A stretch of DNA of 64,000 nucleotides from positions 1 to 64,000 of the forward strand of contig CM119265.1 in the NCBI GenBank assembly GCA_051294375.1. The letters run 5' to 3'. The DNA comes from Paraspadella gotoi (taxonomy: Eukaryota; Chaetognatha). The position numbers were made by a program, and so were the translations under genes. The notes below the pieces were generated by a model. That model saw only the letters and a list, made by a program, of their open reading frames with translations. It made no database searches and was not told where the DNA came from. Of this stretch, positions 48,001 to 60,775 are shown piece by piece (position 1 is the stretch's first letter; the number at the start of each line of letters is the position of its first letter).

Positions 48001-49069
48001 ATGAGCGAATCCGACTTCCGTTCCACGCCTCCGCTCAGCGCAGCGAAACACAGAGACCAACGCGAGACTACATCGAACCTCAGATCCCGCTAGGCTTTGG
48101 AAGGGAAGACGATCGAATTCAGCTCTCCAAACTTTTCTGACGCAGCGGCATCTTCGACTTTCAACGAATCAACGACGAGCGATTCGAGGACGCTGACATG
48201 GCTACAGGAGACACCCAACTCGAGTTCTACAGGACGAAAAACACAGAACTACGCCGCAGCTCTAGCGCCGCCACTCGCGCCCTCAGAACGAGAGCAAACC
48301 GTAAGCCCGATCTTCCCGATTTTGATCCAACTAACATCGAAATATGGATCAAAGAATTGAGGCGGCGTATACCCGAGCGGGCATCACCGCCGCCAAAACA
48401 AAATTGCCCACTTGGAATCGAAGATTGGAGTCAAAATCATCCCAAAGATCAATCAATTCCTCTATGGCGACGCGTCAGAGGCAGAATGGATAAAACTTCA
48501 TAGCCTATCTACGAAAAGAGTATGGTTTGACTCGCCGCCAGCAGGCGGCCAATTACTGGACGCCATCGATACCGACGGCTCAAGCCATCGAAAGCACTCG
48601 CCTCAACTAGAGAAAAAACGAGAAATCTCACTCTCGATGATGTACGCAAGGAAAAAATCCTTGCGCGAACTTCCGGTTGAAATACGGTCGTCACTGGAAG
48701 ACAAAGCGGATGAGATGTCGGCCAGTCAGTTGTGTGAGATGCGATCGCCATTTCGATAATGAAGGCAACCTGCGGATTCACAATCATCAGCAGTCATCAG
48801 CAACACGAGAGGCATCATAGAGATCGAGACGAATCTGATCTGACGACGCGACGCCGTCAATGCCATCGGCGCCTCCTCCAAACGCAGTTTCAAACGAAAA
48901 AGAGCCAAGCAATGGAAAAAGAGAGAAAAAACCGCGCTCCAAACTCCACACCCTCTGTCACAAGCATGTGAATTCGAAATGACGCCTGGTCATGCGAGCC
49001 AGGATGTTCGAAGTACGACGAGAGCATGAAGAAAAAGGAGGGAAACGCCAGGGGGGGACGACGTCGTGA
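48001..49069 (+). pseudogene. gag: Gag of I-5, many indels
   Basis: Aligns along its whole length with the I-3 gag but changes frame repeatedly through one-base losses and gains, many at homopolymers. Keeps GGGAAAC (49040-49046) and the frameshift stem. One G is missing before the stop, which puts the TGA in the Pol frame. Confidence 0.85.
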
Positions 49070-52000
49070 ACGCCGTCCCCAATGCGTCAACTCACTCACC
49101 GTCGCTCTAGCAACCTTCTCTTCATCCGAGACGCCCGGAGACAAGACGAAGTGGGCTGGTCGACAGGCGGCGCCGTTACTCTCAATTGTCCCGCCCGACT
49201 CAGAAACAACGCCAGGACGGCCCAGATCAAAAGATCAAGTTCAGGCCGCCAACGGGTCGCCAATAGAATGCATATGCACCTTCAATAGAGTCGGCAACTG
49301 GGCAACAGAAATCGTATGAGTCGTCGTCGCAACGTCAGACAACATATCTTAGTTGCGGATTTGGCCGAAAATTTCTTGGCACCTAATCATCGAGATGGCC
49401 TCTTAATGGATCTACGCGACTATTTCGGACCTATCCGCGGCGTCAACGGCTACAGAAACAGCGCCGCAAGTGAATTTTGTCGATCGAAGCGGCGAAAATT
49501 CTATAAATTGCTGGATTCGTTTCCGTCTTATCTACACCGACATTCGAAAGTAAAGGAGCCCAAACACGGGTCCACCCACTGATCCAACGAAGGCGACCTG
49601 TCAATCGAGAGCTCGACGCTTAGATCCGGAAAAATTGGCCGTCGCTAAACGTGAGCTTGAAAAGATGGTTTCTCTCGGCGTGGCCAAACGTGGAAAGTCA
49701 GAGTGGTCGTTCACACTCCACGTCGTCTTCGAAACCTGACGGGGGTTGGGCTGCTGTGGGGGATTACAGGCGCCTAAAATGCCCAATACAGTGGACGACA
49801 AATACCCCGTCAAGCTCCTCACAGACTTTAACTCACAATTGAGGGGAAAACGATCTTTTCGAAGATAGACCTTCTTAAAGGCTATCATCAAATACCCGTT
49901 AACCCAGAAGATGTGAAGAAAACGGCTGTGATAACGCCATTCGCTTATACGTGTTCCCTCGTTGTCCATTCGGATTAAAAAATGCTGGACAAGACTTTCA
50001 GCGACTATGGGACGAGATCCTCGGAGAGATCCCACATACGTTCGTCTACCTCGACGACATTCTCGTGGCCTCATCATCGCCTGAGGAACATTATCACGAC
50101 CTCGAACGCGTATTCAAGGCGCTGGACGCTACGGTTGGTAGTCAATAACCAAAAAATGTCTACTAGGACAAGAGTCACTTGAGTTTTTCTGGCTTCCTCG
50201 TAGACAAAAACGGCGTCAGACACTTCCCAACGTGTACAAACGCTTCAAGAGACGACGCGCCCCACGACCATCAAAGAACTGCAAAGGTTCTTAGTATGCG
50301 TTAACTACTACCGCGGTTTATTCCGCGGGTTAGCCCACAGGTGCGCGCCGCTCTACGACCCCTCAGTGGAAAAACTAAGGGACTCTCACTGGGACGAGGA
50401 CTTGCGACCGCGCTTCGAGCGATTAAAGAGCGGCCTCATCCAAGCAGCTTACTCCATCACCAAGGACTGGCTGCCCAACTCTGTATCCACAACTGACGCA
50501 TCAGATCTAGCAGTTGGCGCCGTACTCGAGCAGCGCGGGCCCTAAGGGTGGGCAGCCGCTGGGCTTTTTTCTACCAAGCTAGCGAAAAAATCCAGAAGGC
50601 TGTGCCCCCATTTCGATAAGGAGCTGTTTGGCGCCTTTAAAGCGGATTTCGACACTTCAGGCACTGGATTGAGGGGCGCTCATTGCACGCTAATATCTGA
50701 TCACCAGAGTTTTGTGTCAGCCATCAAGAAAAAAGCTTGAGCCACAAACTAATCGTCAGTCGTATCAACTCTCGGTGATAGCAGAGTTTACCACAGATGT
50801 GAGATATTTAAAAAGGCAAAGCCACGTTCCGTCGCCGACGCGTTTATCACGACCCAACGCGGCCCCCGACGACCTCGCCAACAAAACCCTCAGCCAAGCT
50901 CCGTCATCAAACTCGCCAACTAGTTTCATCGAACAAACTCGTCAAACAACGCGTTCAACAAGCCCCGTCGACAAACGCAGCGAAAACGCGTCGACCCAAA
51001 AACTCATGACAAACCCGGTCGACAACGCATTCGACAAACGCCGTCGACGAACTTCATCGATCAACTCAACGACCAATTCTCACAAGCAGACGCGGCGACA
51101 AGGATCCCGACAAGCCAACGCCACCTCCTCAACTCACCCTCAGCGGAGATCATACAAAAAGATCAATTCTCCGTCAGTCAAAACAAATCGATTAAAGCAG
51201 ATCGATTGGAAGACCGACAAGGCAATGATTGCTTCATTAACTAGCTTCGAACATAAAACTTTTGAGCCAGATGGCAAGAGAACAAAATTCTTGATCCATG
51301 ACTATCAAACATCGCTGAGGACGCCAGATCCGGACTAGCGTTTCGGGAAAAATCAGCGGGGAGAAGTCAGAATCTACTCGTGATATCTCACGGCCCGGCT
51401 GCGCCCATTCGTTTCCGCGTCATGGGCGCCGGAAAACTTCGAGTTATTCACGGGCTTGTCATCCAGCGTGGACGCCACTCGAAAGGCAGTAGCCGCCAAA
51501 TTCGTTTCTGGAAACTCCATGAGGCAAGATGTACTCGCTGGGCGAGGGATTGTCTACAATGTCAAAGAGCAAAGGTATAACTCGACATGTCATTCCACCA
51601 ATTGGCGAGGTTTAAGGTGCCACCTAGAAGGTTCAGGCATATTAACTTGGATTATAGTCAAAAAAATGACCCAATTCGAACGGCTTTTCCCATCTATTTA
51701 ACGATAGGTCGACAGGTTCTCGGAGATGGCCCGACCGCCCATCAACGATCAAGGAATACGCTCACCTCGACGATCTTGGATGCTTCTAAGCCATGAATGG
51801 ATCTTGCCACCTTCGGCACCACCAGCGATCATCACCACGATAGAGGCGACGCAATTCAACTTCGCGTTTGTGGCTTCAATTGATCAAACATTGGGGGATT
51901 CGGCATCAGATGACAACGGCGTACCATCCCAGGGCAAACGGCCTGCGTGGAAAGGTTCCAACAGGCGCTCTGAAGGAGTCCACTCATAGCCCTAGCGCCG

Positions 52001-52997
52001 AGAAAATCGACAAAATTTGATTCTGGAAATTACCCATGACGATGCTCGCTATCCGCACAAGATCAAGAGGATATTCGCGCGCCTCGCCGCGGGCCGACTT
52101 TGGTTTTCGGAGAAGGCATCTCCGTGCCCGGATGCATCCTCGACACCACAAGAGCGACGACGCCACCTGAACAGCGCCAACGCCAAGCACAACTCGCCAA
52201 ATTACGCGTCGACCGTAGCTGGCCGAGGCTACAGCCAACCGGCCAACTTCCGCCTCATCAGCAGCCAACGGTGCATCTCCCCAGCAACCTAACCAGGACG
52301 CTCAATTCGTATTCGTCAGCGAGCAGGCGTCAATCCCACCCTCTTGGTCCACTTACGAAGAGACTTATAGGTAATAAATCGAAATGAATTAAACTTTACA
52401 ATCGAGATCCCAGCATCGGTGCGCGAGACGATCAATTAGCGCAAGATTAAACCGGCGTGGGTCAGCGACGAGACGCTGGATGGACCAGGACATCCACAAC
52501 GCCGACCAGCAGGTTCGCCCACCAGTCTACGAACGACAACGCGGCCGCGACAGTCTAGAAAAACGCGATCGAGCAACAAAAGAGCAGCCTCGCCCGATTT
52601 CTACTCCTCCTCCTCCTTCTCCTCCTCCTCCTCCTCCTCCTCCTCCTTTCTCCGACGACTTCCCCGACCTCACCCAATCAACCCCACAGTCTCCCCGACC
52701 ACACACATCGCCACCTTTACGTTTTTTGTCGCCAGCTTCATATTCTCCCGAGCCTCCACGTGACGACGAGTTCGACATCGAAAGAATAAGAAGGCGAGGA
52801 GAATACAACAACAACAAGGCGAAAAAAGATAATGAGCCAATAACTGAACGTTTTTCTGAAGCCGACGAGTAAGCGATTTCTCAGCGAGATGCTCCTCGAC
52901 CACCTACTCAGTTGTTTTGAAGGAGATGCTTAGGGCGACAGGAAATACAAAACAACAACAACAACAACCAAAAAGACAAAACCCCCCTGTCAGCTAA
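49066..52997 (+). pseudogene. pol: Pol of I-5, many indels
   Basis: Near-complete copy of the I-3 pol, recognisable from the protease through [11 protein letters not shown], integrase and the Pro-rich tail to the TAA near 52995, but broken by dozens of small indels, densest at 50150-52500. The retained spelling between indels is almost identical to I-3, which is more like an uncorrected read than an old pseudogene. Confidence 0.85.
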
Positions 52998-53279
52998 CTT
53001 GACAATCGGAGCATCTTCTCTACCCACGCATTCCTCGGGTCTTCCTCCCGCCGGCTCCGATTGCAGTAATACAATGTACAGTAATTTTACATTTTTAATT
53101 TCAACCTTTAATTTAGTATTTCGTTGTTATGGAACCTTATTGGAATGTTATGGAATTTTTTGTAATGGAATTTTTGCAAGGAGAAATATTTTTTACACGT
53201 TTTTAAAATCGGTCATTTAGACCATTTCGTTGTATATAATTTTATATAATGTTTAATAATTTTATATTTATCTCTCTCT
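52998..53279 (+). other. 3' UTR of I-5, truncated
   Basis: Matches the I-3 3' UTR including the hairpin arms, then ends in ATCTCTCTCT before 25 N. Polypurine tract and 3' LTR are missing. Confidence 0.75.
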
Positions 53280-53304
53280 NNNNNNNNNNNNNNNNNNNNN
53301 NNNN
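53280..53304. other. 25-N assembly gap
   Basis: Preceded by ATCTCTCTCT, the same non-element tail as before the gap at 15773. Confidence 0.95.
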
Positions 53305-55017
53305 ACACCTTAAAGGTCTTCGAATCCATTCATGTACTCGGCCATCAGCGTCGAGGCCTTACGCGCAAGGCCATTACTTCTAAATTCGTCCTGGAAAACA
53401 TTGCAAACAAGATATTTCCCAGATGGGGCTTACGAGACTACCCCTTCGACTGCCAAAGAGCCTACAGATCTAACGAGACCATACAATTCCTTGAAAATAG
53501 GCGAATTAAACAATACCCGCCTAAAATATTCAGCACATCAACCCTCGAACTTAGTTAAAATTGCCAAATTCAATGATTTACTCACCTGACTGACGATAGT
53601 AGATCGCATTTTCCAGATGCCGCCACAGCGGCCATCCCCATCTTTGCTAATACCGCTAACGTCGTACAATTCTAGACGCACCCCCATTAAGCCTAGGAGC
53701 TGGATAAGCGCTATTTTAGGAACACCGTCCATATTATTACAACCGATCCAGAGGCAACGCAGTGTTTAACTCAGCGTCTGTGGGCGGACACATTACTAAA
53801 AACACATGCGGGAATCAACACCAGACCACCACACGCTTCTCGACTACTGCGACCACCCTTCAAGCCCGAACGGCCTAGTTGAGCGCCCTCAAGGCCGCCC
53901 TTAAAAGAAAATCGCTTAATGGCCCTCGCCCCTAAGCGAGAACAGGCAAAAAATGGTTTCTGCGAAACTTACCCAAATGACTTGTTAGGCCATCAGCAAC
54001 AACCGAATAAAAGAGGATATCGGCGCCCTCAGCCGCGATATGGTTTTCGCGCTGAAGGAATAAGTCGTGCCCCGGATGCATAGTACGATAACACACAACG
54101 TCGACGCATGAAGCCCCCACTACAGCGCCGACGTCGAACTCAATTGGCGCAATCTCAAGAGTAGAAATCGCCTCTCCTTCAACCAACTCCGACATCCGCT
54201 CACTCATCAGCCCCTAATGTTCACCTACCGAGTAATTCCTCGAAACTGCACAACTACGTCCGCTCAGCAAGAGCTGGAGTTCATCCTCCCTTAGTTCCCT
54301 CCATACGAACGGCCGCCCTACCGGGTTATTTAAATTCGCACACGATTAACAACCTTTACCATACTGCAAATCCCAAGCAAAGGACGAGCAATTACGTCAA
54401 CGTTCGCCCGCGTCCAAACCGGCACTTTGGACGGTGGACGAGCGACGCAAGGCGTTGGAGGCGAAACTCCGCGACACCCTCAGCGACGTCAACCAGGCCG
54501 CCAGCCTGGCCTTGACAACAAGAGGAAGCGCACAACATCAACTCGAGTCACTCGATCCAACGATCCAACGCCCCCGCTTTCACCGCGAACCATCACTCCT
54601 CCTCCCTCCTCACCTTCCTCCTCCTCCTCCTCCTCCCTCCTCCTCTTCCCCTCCCAGCTGCCCCACCTTCCCCCCCAACACAGCCATGCCCTTCTCAACG
54701 CTTTTTGCTCCCATGCTTCCCCTTCCTCCCAGGCTTCCACGTGCAAGACGAGTCCACCGCAGACGCAAGCGGCAAGCGCCCGAGGATAACAACAACAACA
54801 AGGCGGAAAAATAAAGAAAATGCAGCCAACGACCGGAGAGTATTTCTAAACCATCACCAGGCGCACTTCTCAAGCAAGCGTTACCAGGCGAAACCGCTCC
54901 GTCCAACATATGCCGCTCGTAACTCTAGGGCACGATGCTTCCTCAGAACAAAAAACACAAAACAACAACAACAACAAATCGCATAAAAAATGACAAAATT
55001 CCCTCTACCGGCCCTAA
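53305..55017 (+). pseudogene. pol: Pol of I-6, integrase to C-terminus, decayed
   Basis: Starts at the integrase zinc-finger region (equivalent to HGLGHPGVDATRK) and runs with many substitutions and indels through remnants of the DDE core, the GPY/F region, a HPQRRQPGRQPG segment and a Pro/Ser-rich tail to a stop near 55015. More diverged than I-5, with inserted bases as well as substitutions. No open frame longer than about 125 residues remains. Confidence 0.75.
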
Positions 55018-55419
55018 TTGGCCACCGAAGCATCTTCTTCCCGGCATCCTCGGTCTTTTCTTCCCGTCGGCCGTCGGCTGCCCCAATGTACTTCTTTACC
55101 CAAAAGCACGTTTAGTAATATTTTAATGAATTTTAGCTAATTTTTTCGATTTTTTAACGAATTTTAGTAATTTTCGACTTTTTCATGAATTGTTGATGGA
55201 TATTTTTCGATTGTTATTGCGAGGTGAAGGAAATTTGGAAATATTTCTTCAACATATTTAAACCGCCGTCCTCTTACTAGACCAAATTTTTGTAATATTA
55301 TTAGTATATATTGATTTTAATTCTTCATTCATACTTTCAAAACCACTCAGAATGCGACGACAACAATTTTTGTCAGCCTAATATGCCTAATTACCTGTAT
55401 ATTACGACTAGCGGGCGGA
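55018..55419 (+). other. 3' UTR of I-6, degraded
   Basis: Contains remnants of the 3'-UTR hairpin, TTTAGTAATTTT-type AT-rich sequence and a CAGAATGCGACGACAAC block. The polypurine tract is eroded to AGCGGGCGGA. Confidence 0.6.
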
Positions 55420-56033
55420 TGCGCACCGTGAGTGAGATAGATTCTAAATCAGAAATAACTCAATCCAACCGGGATTATCGAACCATCGACTCAGGTCTGC
55501 GGCGCAGCCGCGAGCCTCAGCCTTTTTCAAGCCCACACCAGGCGGCTTGCCAAATCCCAGTTTCTTCAATTTCGACTTTTAAGCTTAAAAACATAATCGA
55601 CCTTGTTCCTGATTTCTTAAAAAACAGTAGGGTACCGCCAACAAAACAATGCTTTTCTAACTGCTGTTTTCTTTATGAAATTCAAATCTGATAAATCAGT
55701 CTTGTCTTCAACTTTTGAATAAAATTAAATCATGTCACAAACTTTCATCAAATCGTCTTCTTCTCACAAAATTGGTCTTTTAATTGAAAGCCTTACATGA
55801 TAATATGCGAAATGTTTTTATCTTCGATTAAAATGCTAACTTAAAAAATATAACGTCAATCAATTTAATCTCTACTCATCGATAAAAACAAATAAACAAA
55901 CGACTCGAAAAACGACTGTTTTCACTTCCCGCCGCACGCACCCGTAAATCAAACTCGCTGCCCGCTACCTTAGAATCACCCACTCATGGCGCGCCACTCG
56001 TAGCGCTGATCAACGCACTCGGATCCCGCCACA
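55420..56033 (+). repeat. 3' LTR of I-6, degraded
   Basis: About 614 bp from TGCGCACCGTGAG to CCCGCCACA, shorter and strongly diverged from other family I LTRs. Relics of the tRNA-like module lie at about 55470-55550. The right junction is CCACA|GGTTTAGGG. Confidence 0.72.
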
Positions 56034-57249
56034 GGTTTAGGGTTTAGGCGGTTTTTAAGGGGGTTAGAGGAGTAGTAGTGTTAGGGTGTAGGGTTAGGGT
56101 TAGGGTTAGAGGGTTAGGCGTTTAGGCGTTAGGCGTTAGGGTTAGGGTTAGGGTAGATGAGGGTGTATTGGTTAGGGTTAGGGTTAGGGTAGGGTGTTAG
56201 GGTTAGGGTTAGGGTTTAGGGTTAGAAGGGCGGGACGGGGTTAGGGTTAGGGCTTAGGGTTAGGGTTAGGGTTAGGTTAGGTAGTGATCGGAGTAGCGTT
56301 AGGTAGGTTAGGGCTAGGCCGATTAGGGGTTAGGGTTAGGGTTAGGTTAGGGTTGATAAGGGTTAGGGGGTTAGGGTTAGGTCTAGGGTTAGGGTTAGGG
56401 TTAGGCGTTTAGGGTTTAGGTGTTAGGTTAGGGTTAGGTAGGGTTAGGTTAGGGTTAGGGTTAGGGTTAGGTTAGGCGTTAGGGTTAGCGTGGGTTAGGT
56501 TAGGGTTAGGGTTAGGGTTAGCGGTTAGGGTTAGGGGGTTAGGGTCTTGAGTGTTACGGTTAGGGTTAGGGTTAAGGGTTAGGTTAGGGTTAGGTGTTAG
56601 CGGTTAGGGTTAGCGTAGGCGTTAGGGTTAGGTTAGGTGTTAGGTTAGGTTAGGGTTAGTGGTTAGGCGTTAGGGTTAGGGTTAGGGTTAGGAGTTAGGG
56701 TTAGGGCTTTAGGGTTAGGGTTTAGGGTATAGGCGTTAGGCGTTAGGTTAGGGTAGGGGTTAGGGTTAGGGTTTAGGGTTGGTTAGGTTAGGGTTTAGGG
56801 TTAGGGGGGTTAAGGGTTTAGGTTAGGTTAGGGTTAGGGTTAAGGGTTAGGGGTGTTAGGGTTAGCGGTTAGGTGTTAGGCGTTAGGTTAGGGTTAGGCG
56901 TTAGAGGTTATTCTTAGGCGTTAGGGTTAGGGTTTAGGGGGTTAGGGTTAAGGGTTAGGGTTTAGGGTTAGGGTTAGGCGTTTAGGGTTAGGTTAGGGTT
57001 AGGGTTAGGGTTAGGTTAGGGGTTAGGGTTAAGGCGTTAGGTTAGGGTTAGGGTTAGGGGTTAGGGTTAGGGTTAGGGTTAGGGTTAGGTTAGGGTTAGG
57101 ATAGGGTTAGGGGTTAGGGTTAGGTTTAGGGTTAGGGTTAGGGTTAGGGTTAGGGATTTAGGGTTTAGGGTTTAGGGTTAGGGTTAGGTTAGGGTTAGGG
57201 TTAGGGTTAGGGTTAGGGTTAGGGTTAGGGTTAGGGTTAGGGTTAGGGG

Positions 57250-57281
<32 letters not shown>

Positions 57282-57655
57282 GTAGGTTAGGGTTAGGGTT
57301 AGGTTAGGGTTAGGGTTAGGGTTAGGGTTAGGGTTAGGGGTTAGTTAGGGTTAGGGGTTAGGGTTAGGGTTAGGGTTAGGGTTAGGGGTTAGGTTAGGGT
57401 TAGGCGTTAGGGGTTAGGCGTTAGCGTTTAGGGTTAGGGTTTAGGGTTAGGGTTAAGTGGCTTAGGGTTAGGGCTTTAGGCGTAGTTAGGGTTAGGGCTT
57501 TAGGTTAGGGTTAGGGTTAGTGGTTAAGGGTTAAGGGTTTAGGGTTTAGGGTTAGGTTAGGCGTTAGGGTTAGGGGTAGGGTTAGGGTAGGGTTGGGTTA
57601 GGGTAGTTAGGGTTAGTGGTTAGGTTTAGTGGTTTGTTAGGGTTTAGGGTTAGGG

Positions 57656-57686
<31 letters not shown>

Positions 57687-57894
57687 GGGTTAGGGTTAGG
57701 CGTTAGGGTTAGGGTTAGGGTTAGGGTTAGGTGTTAGGGTTAGGGTTAGGGTTAGTTAGGGGTTAGGTAGGGTTAGGGTTGGGTTAGGGTTAGGGTGGGT
57801 TAGTTAGGTTAATTAGGGTTAGGGTTAGGGTTAGGTTAGGGTTAGGGTTAGGGTTAGGGTTAGGGTTAGGGTTAGGGTTAGGGTTAGGTTAGGT
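56034..57894 (+). repeat. Longest telomeric tract (about 1.86 kb), irregular
   Basis: Almost continuous TTAGGG array with frequent variants (TTAGGCG, TTTAGGG, TTAGGGG, TTAGG, GGTGTTAGG), densest in the first 900 bp, becoming regular towards 57894. No ORF or other feature is seen in it. Confidence 0.96.
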
Positions 57895-58601
57895 TGCGGG
57901 GCCACCTGAGACGATTAATTTCGATTAAGAAATAATCATTCCAAAGCAGGATTCGAACCGACGAACTCAGGCCTGGGACGCTGGGACTAAAGCCAGTCAG
58001 CCAACCAGGGGGCCTTGAGTCTGAGATGATTTAATCTATTGAAATAGCTTTAACATCGATTCGAAATCTTTTGTTTTCATTTTGAATCACTAGTTTAATC
58101 ACCAATCACTAGAGGGCTTACCGCCAATTCAAAATGATTTATTCAACTGACTGTTTTTCTTTAAGAATTGATTTGTTTCTGTTTTTCACTCTGGTTTTGA
58201 ACTCAAAATAAAAACGTCGATCTTTCACATTAAAAATACTTGTTTTTATTCTTCTCTTAATGTAATAAGTCTACATTTGCCAAAGAGAAAACGTTTGATG
58301 TTAAAACTCAATCAATTTGATCTCGATTTTACTTTCTTATTTATAATGAATTAATCTTCAAAAATAATTAATTCAACTTTGATTTAAACTCATCGATTCG
58401 ATTTAATCTCATCTCAAATGATTTAATCTCGTTAAATAAATAAACAAATCGAAAACAATCAACTTCGAATAACTGTGACTCGTTTTCCCTGCCCGGTAAC
58501 CACATCTGTACTGAAGTAGATGTCCTCACGCGGTTAGTCACTTGTCACGTCCTTGTCACGCTCCGTGTCACGCTGTGGCGAGACCCCGATGTCGTGCCAC
58601 A
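57895..58601 (+). repeat. 5' LTR of I-7
   Basis: 707-bp LTR from TGCGGGGCCACC (two extra G) to GTGCCACA, almost identical to the I-4 3' LTR. Antisense tRNA-like module with GGTTCGAATCC at about 57944-58016. Confidence 0.93.
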
Positions 58602-58815
58602 CTTGGTGAACCAACGACGGATCAAAGCCAACCTTCAAGAAGGGATCAACTCCACTCGGTCTCCCTCCGAGGTAAGATTGGGCGGCGAAACGGGTATTAG
58701 GCAAATCGCCCAATTGCTAACACCCTTCCCCCTCTCTTTTTCGAATCCCACTGTCAACGGAGTCAACGACACAGCGAAACGATCGAGGACGCTGTAAAAA
58801 CATCACTCGTCATCA
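58602..58815 (+). other. Leader of I-7: PBS, splice-donor-like site and hairpin
   Basis: PBS TGGTGAACCAACGACGG from 58604. GAG|GTAAGA at 58669-58677 joins a perfect 8-bp stem ATTGGGCG (58677-58684) with CGCCCAAT (58707-58714), loop with GGGTATTAGGC, then CTAAC and a strong pyrimidine tract. Confidence 0.68.
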
Positions 58816-59898
58816 ATGAGCGATCCGGATCTCCGCTCTCGCCTCCGCTCCGCGCAGCGTAACGTCGAGGAGCAACGCGACCTCTCCTCGAACCTGCAGA
58901 TACCTATAGGTTTTGGACGGGGAGCAAGATCGAGATCGACATCACCAGTTTTCGCCGACGCAGCTCCGACCTTTAGTTTTCAACAAGCGANNNNNNNNNN
59001 CTTCGTCGACGCTGAGATGGCGACGGGCGGAAATAATCTACCCGATCTACAGGACGAAAACGCAGAGCTCCGCGCTGCGCTGGCCGCCGCTACGCGCGCC
59101 CTGGAACGCGCATCTAATAGAAAACCTGATTTGCCAGACTTCGACGCCTCTAATATAGAGATATGGATCAAGAGGGTCGAAGCGGCGTATACAAGGGCCG
59201 GAATAACATCTCCTAAGGCGAAATTTGCACATTTAGAGTCGAAGATTGGAGTAAAGGTCGACCCACGAATTAACCAATTCCTCTATGGCGATCCAACGGA
59301 GGCAGCTTGGTTAAATTTCATCGAATACCTACGTAAAGAGTATGGACTAACTCGACGCCAACAGGCAGCCCATTTGCTCGACTCTATCGACTCGGATGGC
59401 TTAAAACCATCAAAAATACTAGCTCAACTGGAAGAAAAAACCAGAAGTTTGACCTTGGACGACCTACGCAAGGAAAAAATCCTCAGAGAGCTCCCGATCG
59501 AAGTAAGACGCCAGTTGGAGGACAAAGCGGATGACCTGACGGCTTGCCAGCTCTGTGAAATGGCAGATCGCCATTTCGACAACGACGGCAACCTTCGACT
59601 CCGTCAGACATCCAGCANNNNNNNNNNCGTCGACAGAAATCAGCACGACCAATTCGAATCAGATTCTGATGACAACAACGACGTCAACGCGATCGGAGGA
59701 AATTTCAAACGAGGCTTTAACGCTAAGAAAAAACAAGGTCACGCAAAGAAAGAGAAAACCAAGGCCAAGCTGGTTACGCTATGTCAAAAACATGTCAAGT
59801 TCGGGAATGACGCCTGGTCTTGTGAACCAGGATGTTCCCGATACGAGGACAGTCAGAAAAAACGCGAGGGAAACGCCAAAGGGGGACGNNNNNNNNNN
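58816..59898 (+). CDS. gag: Gag of I-7
   Basis: 360-residue Gag with open frame, three 10-N masks. MSDPDLRSRLRSAQR start, GFGRGARSRS, capsid region from KPDLPDFD and finger LCQKHVKFGNDAWSCEPGC. The stop is masked; placed at 59896-59898 because the mask length equals the I-1 sequence at this point. Confidence 0.9.
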
Positions 59899-59910
59899 AC
59901 GCCGTCCCCC
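59868..59910 (+). promoter_or_regulatory. -1 frameshift signal of I-7
   Basis: G GGA AAC (59868-59874), spacer GCCAAA, stem GGGGGACG (59881-59888) with CGTCCCCC (59903-59910); the loop is masked. Confidence 0.8.
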
Positions 59911-60765
59911 TCGCTTCAACACAATCACCGTCGACAAACAATCTGCTCTACATTCGCGACGCCGCTAGCAGAACGAAATGGTTGGTCGACGGCGGGGCGC
60001 TGCTGTCAATCGTCCCGCCAACAAAAGAGCAACGGGAAGCAGGGCCCGATCCAAACATTCGTCTCCAGGCGGCCAACGGGTCGCCAATCGAGTGCTATGG
60101 AACGGTCAACAAAGTGGTGCAACTTGGCAACAGGAAGTTCAACTACGAATTCATCATCGCTAACGTCAGACAGTACATACTGGGAGCGGACTTCCTAGCG
60201 GAGAATTTTTTGGCACCCAATCACCGTGATGGACTATTACTAGATCTGCGTGACTATTCAACAATCGCCGCTTCAACGGCCACAGAAACGTCATCACATG
60301 TGAACTTTGTCGACAGAAAGGGCGAAGCCTACTACAAACTGCTCGATTCATTTCCCTCGCTAGCCACGCCCACCTTCGAAGTGAAAGAGCCTAAGCACGG
60401 AGTGACACACTCAATTCCAACTGAAGGTAGACCCTGCCAGTCCAGAGCACGGCGTCTAGACCCGGAAAAACTGGCCGTCGCTAAGCGTGAGTTAGAGAAG
60501 ATGGTTTCTCTGGGCATTGCGCGTCGAGGTAAATCCGAATGGTCGTCACCCCTCCACGTCGTCTCAAAACCGGATGGGGGGTGGCGCTGTTGCGGAGATT
60601 ACAGGCGCTTGAACTCACAAACAATCGACGACAAGTACCCGGTTAAACTTCTTACAGACTTTAACTCACAACTCGAAGGGAAGACGATTTTTTCGAAAAT
60701 CGATCTTCTGAAAGGCTATCATCAAATACCTATAAATCCTGATGACGTAAAAAAGACGGCGGTTA
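59895..60765 (+). CDS. pol: Pol of I-7, 5' part (protease and start of RT)
   Basis: Open frame with LVDGGALLSIVPPT, AANGSPIECYG, ILGADFLAENFLAPNHRDG and RT up to [14 protein letters not shown] and VKKTAV. It stops at a 10-N run (60766-60775), after which the sequence is unrelated. The missing rest resembles what I-4 begins with at 42060. Partial by assembly or rearrangement. Confidence 0.88.
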
Positions 60766-60775
60766 NNNNNNNNNN

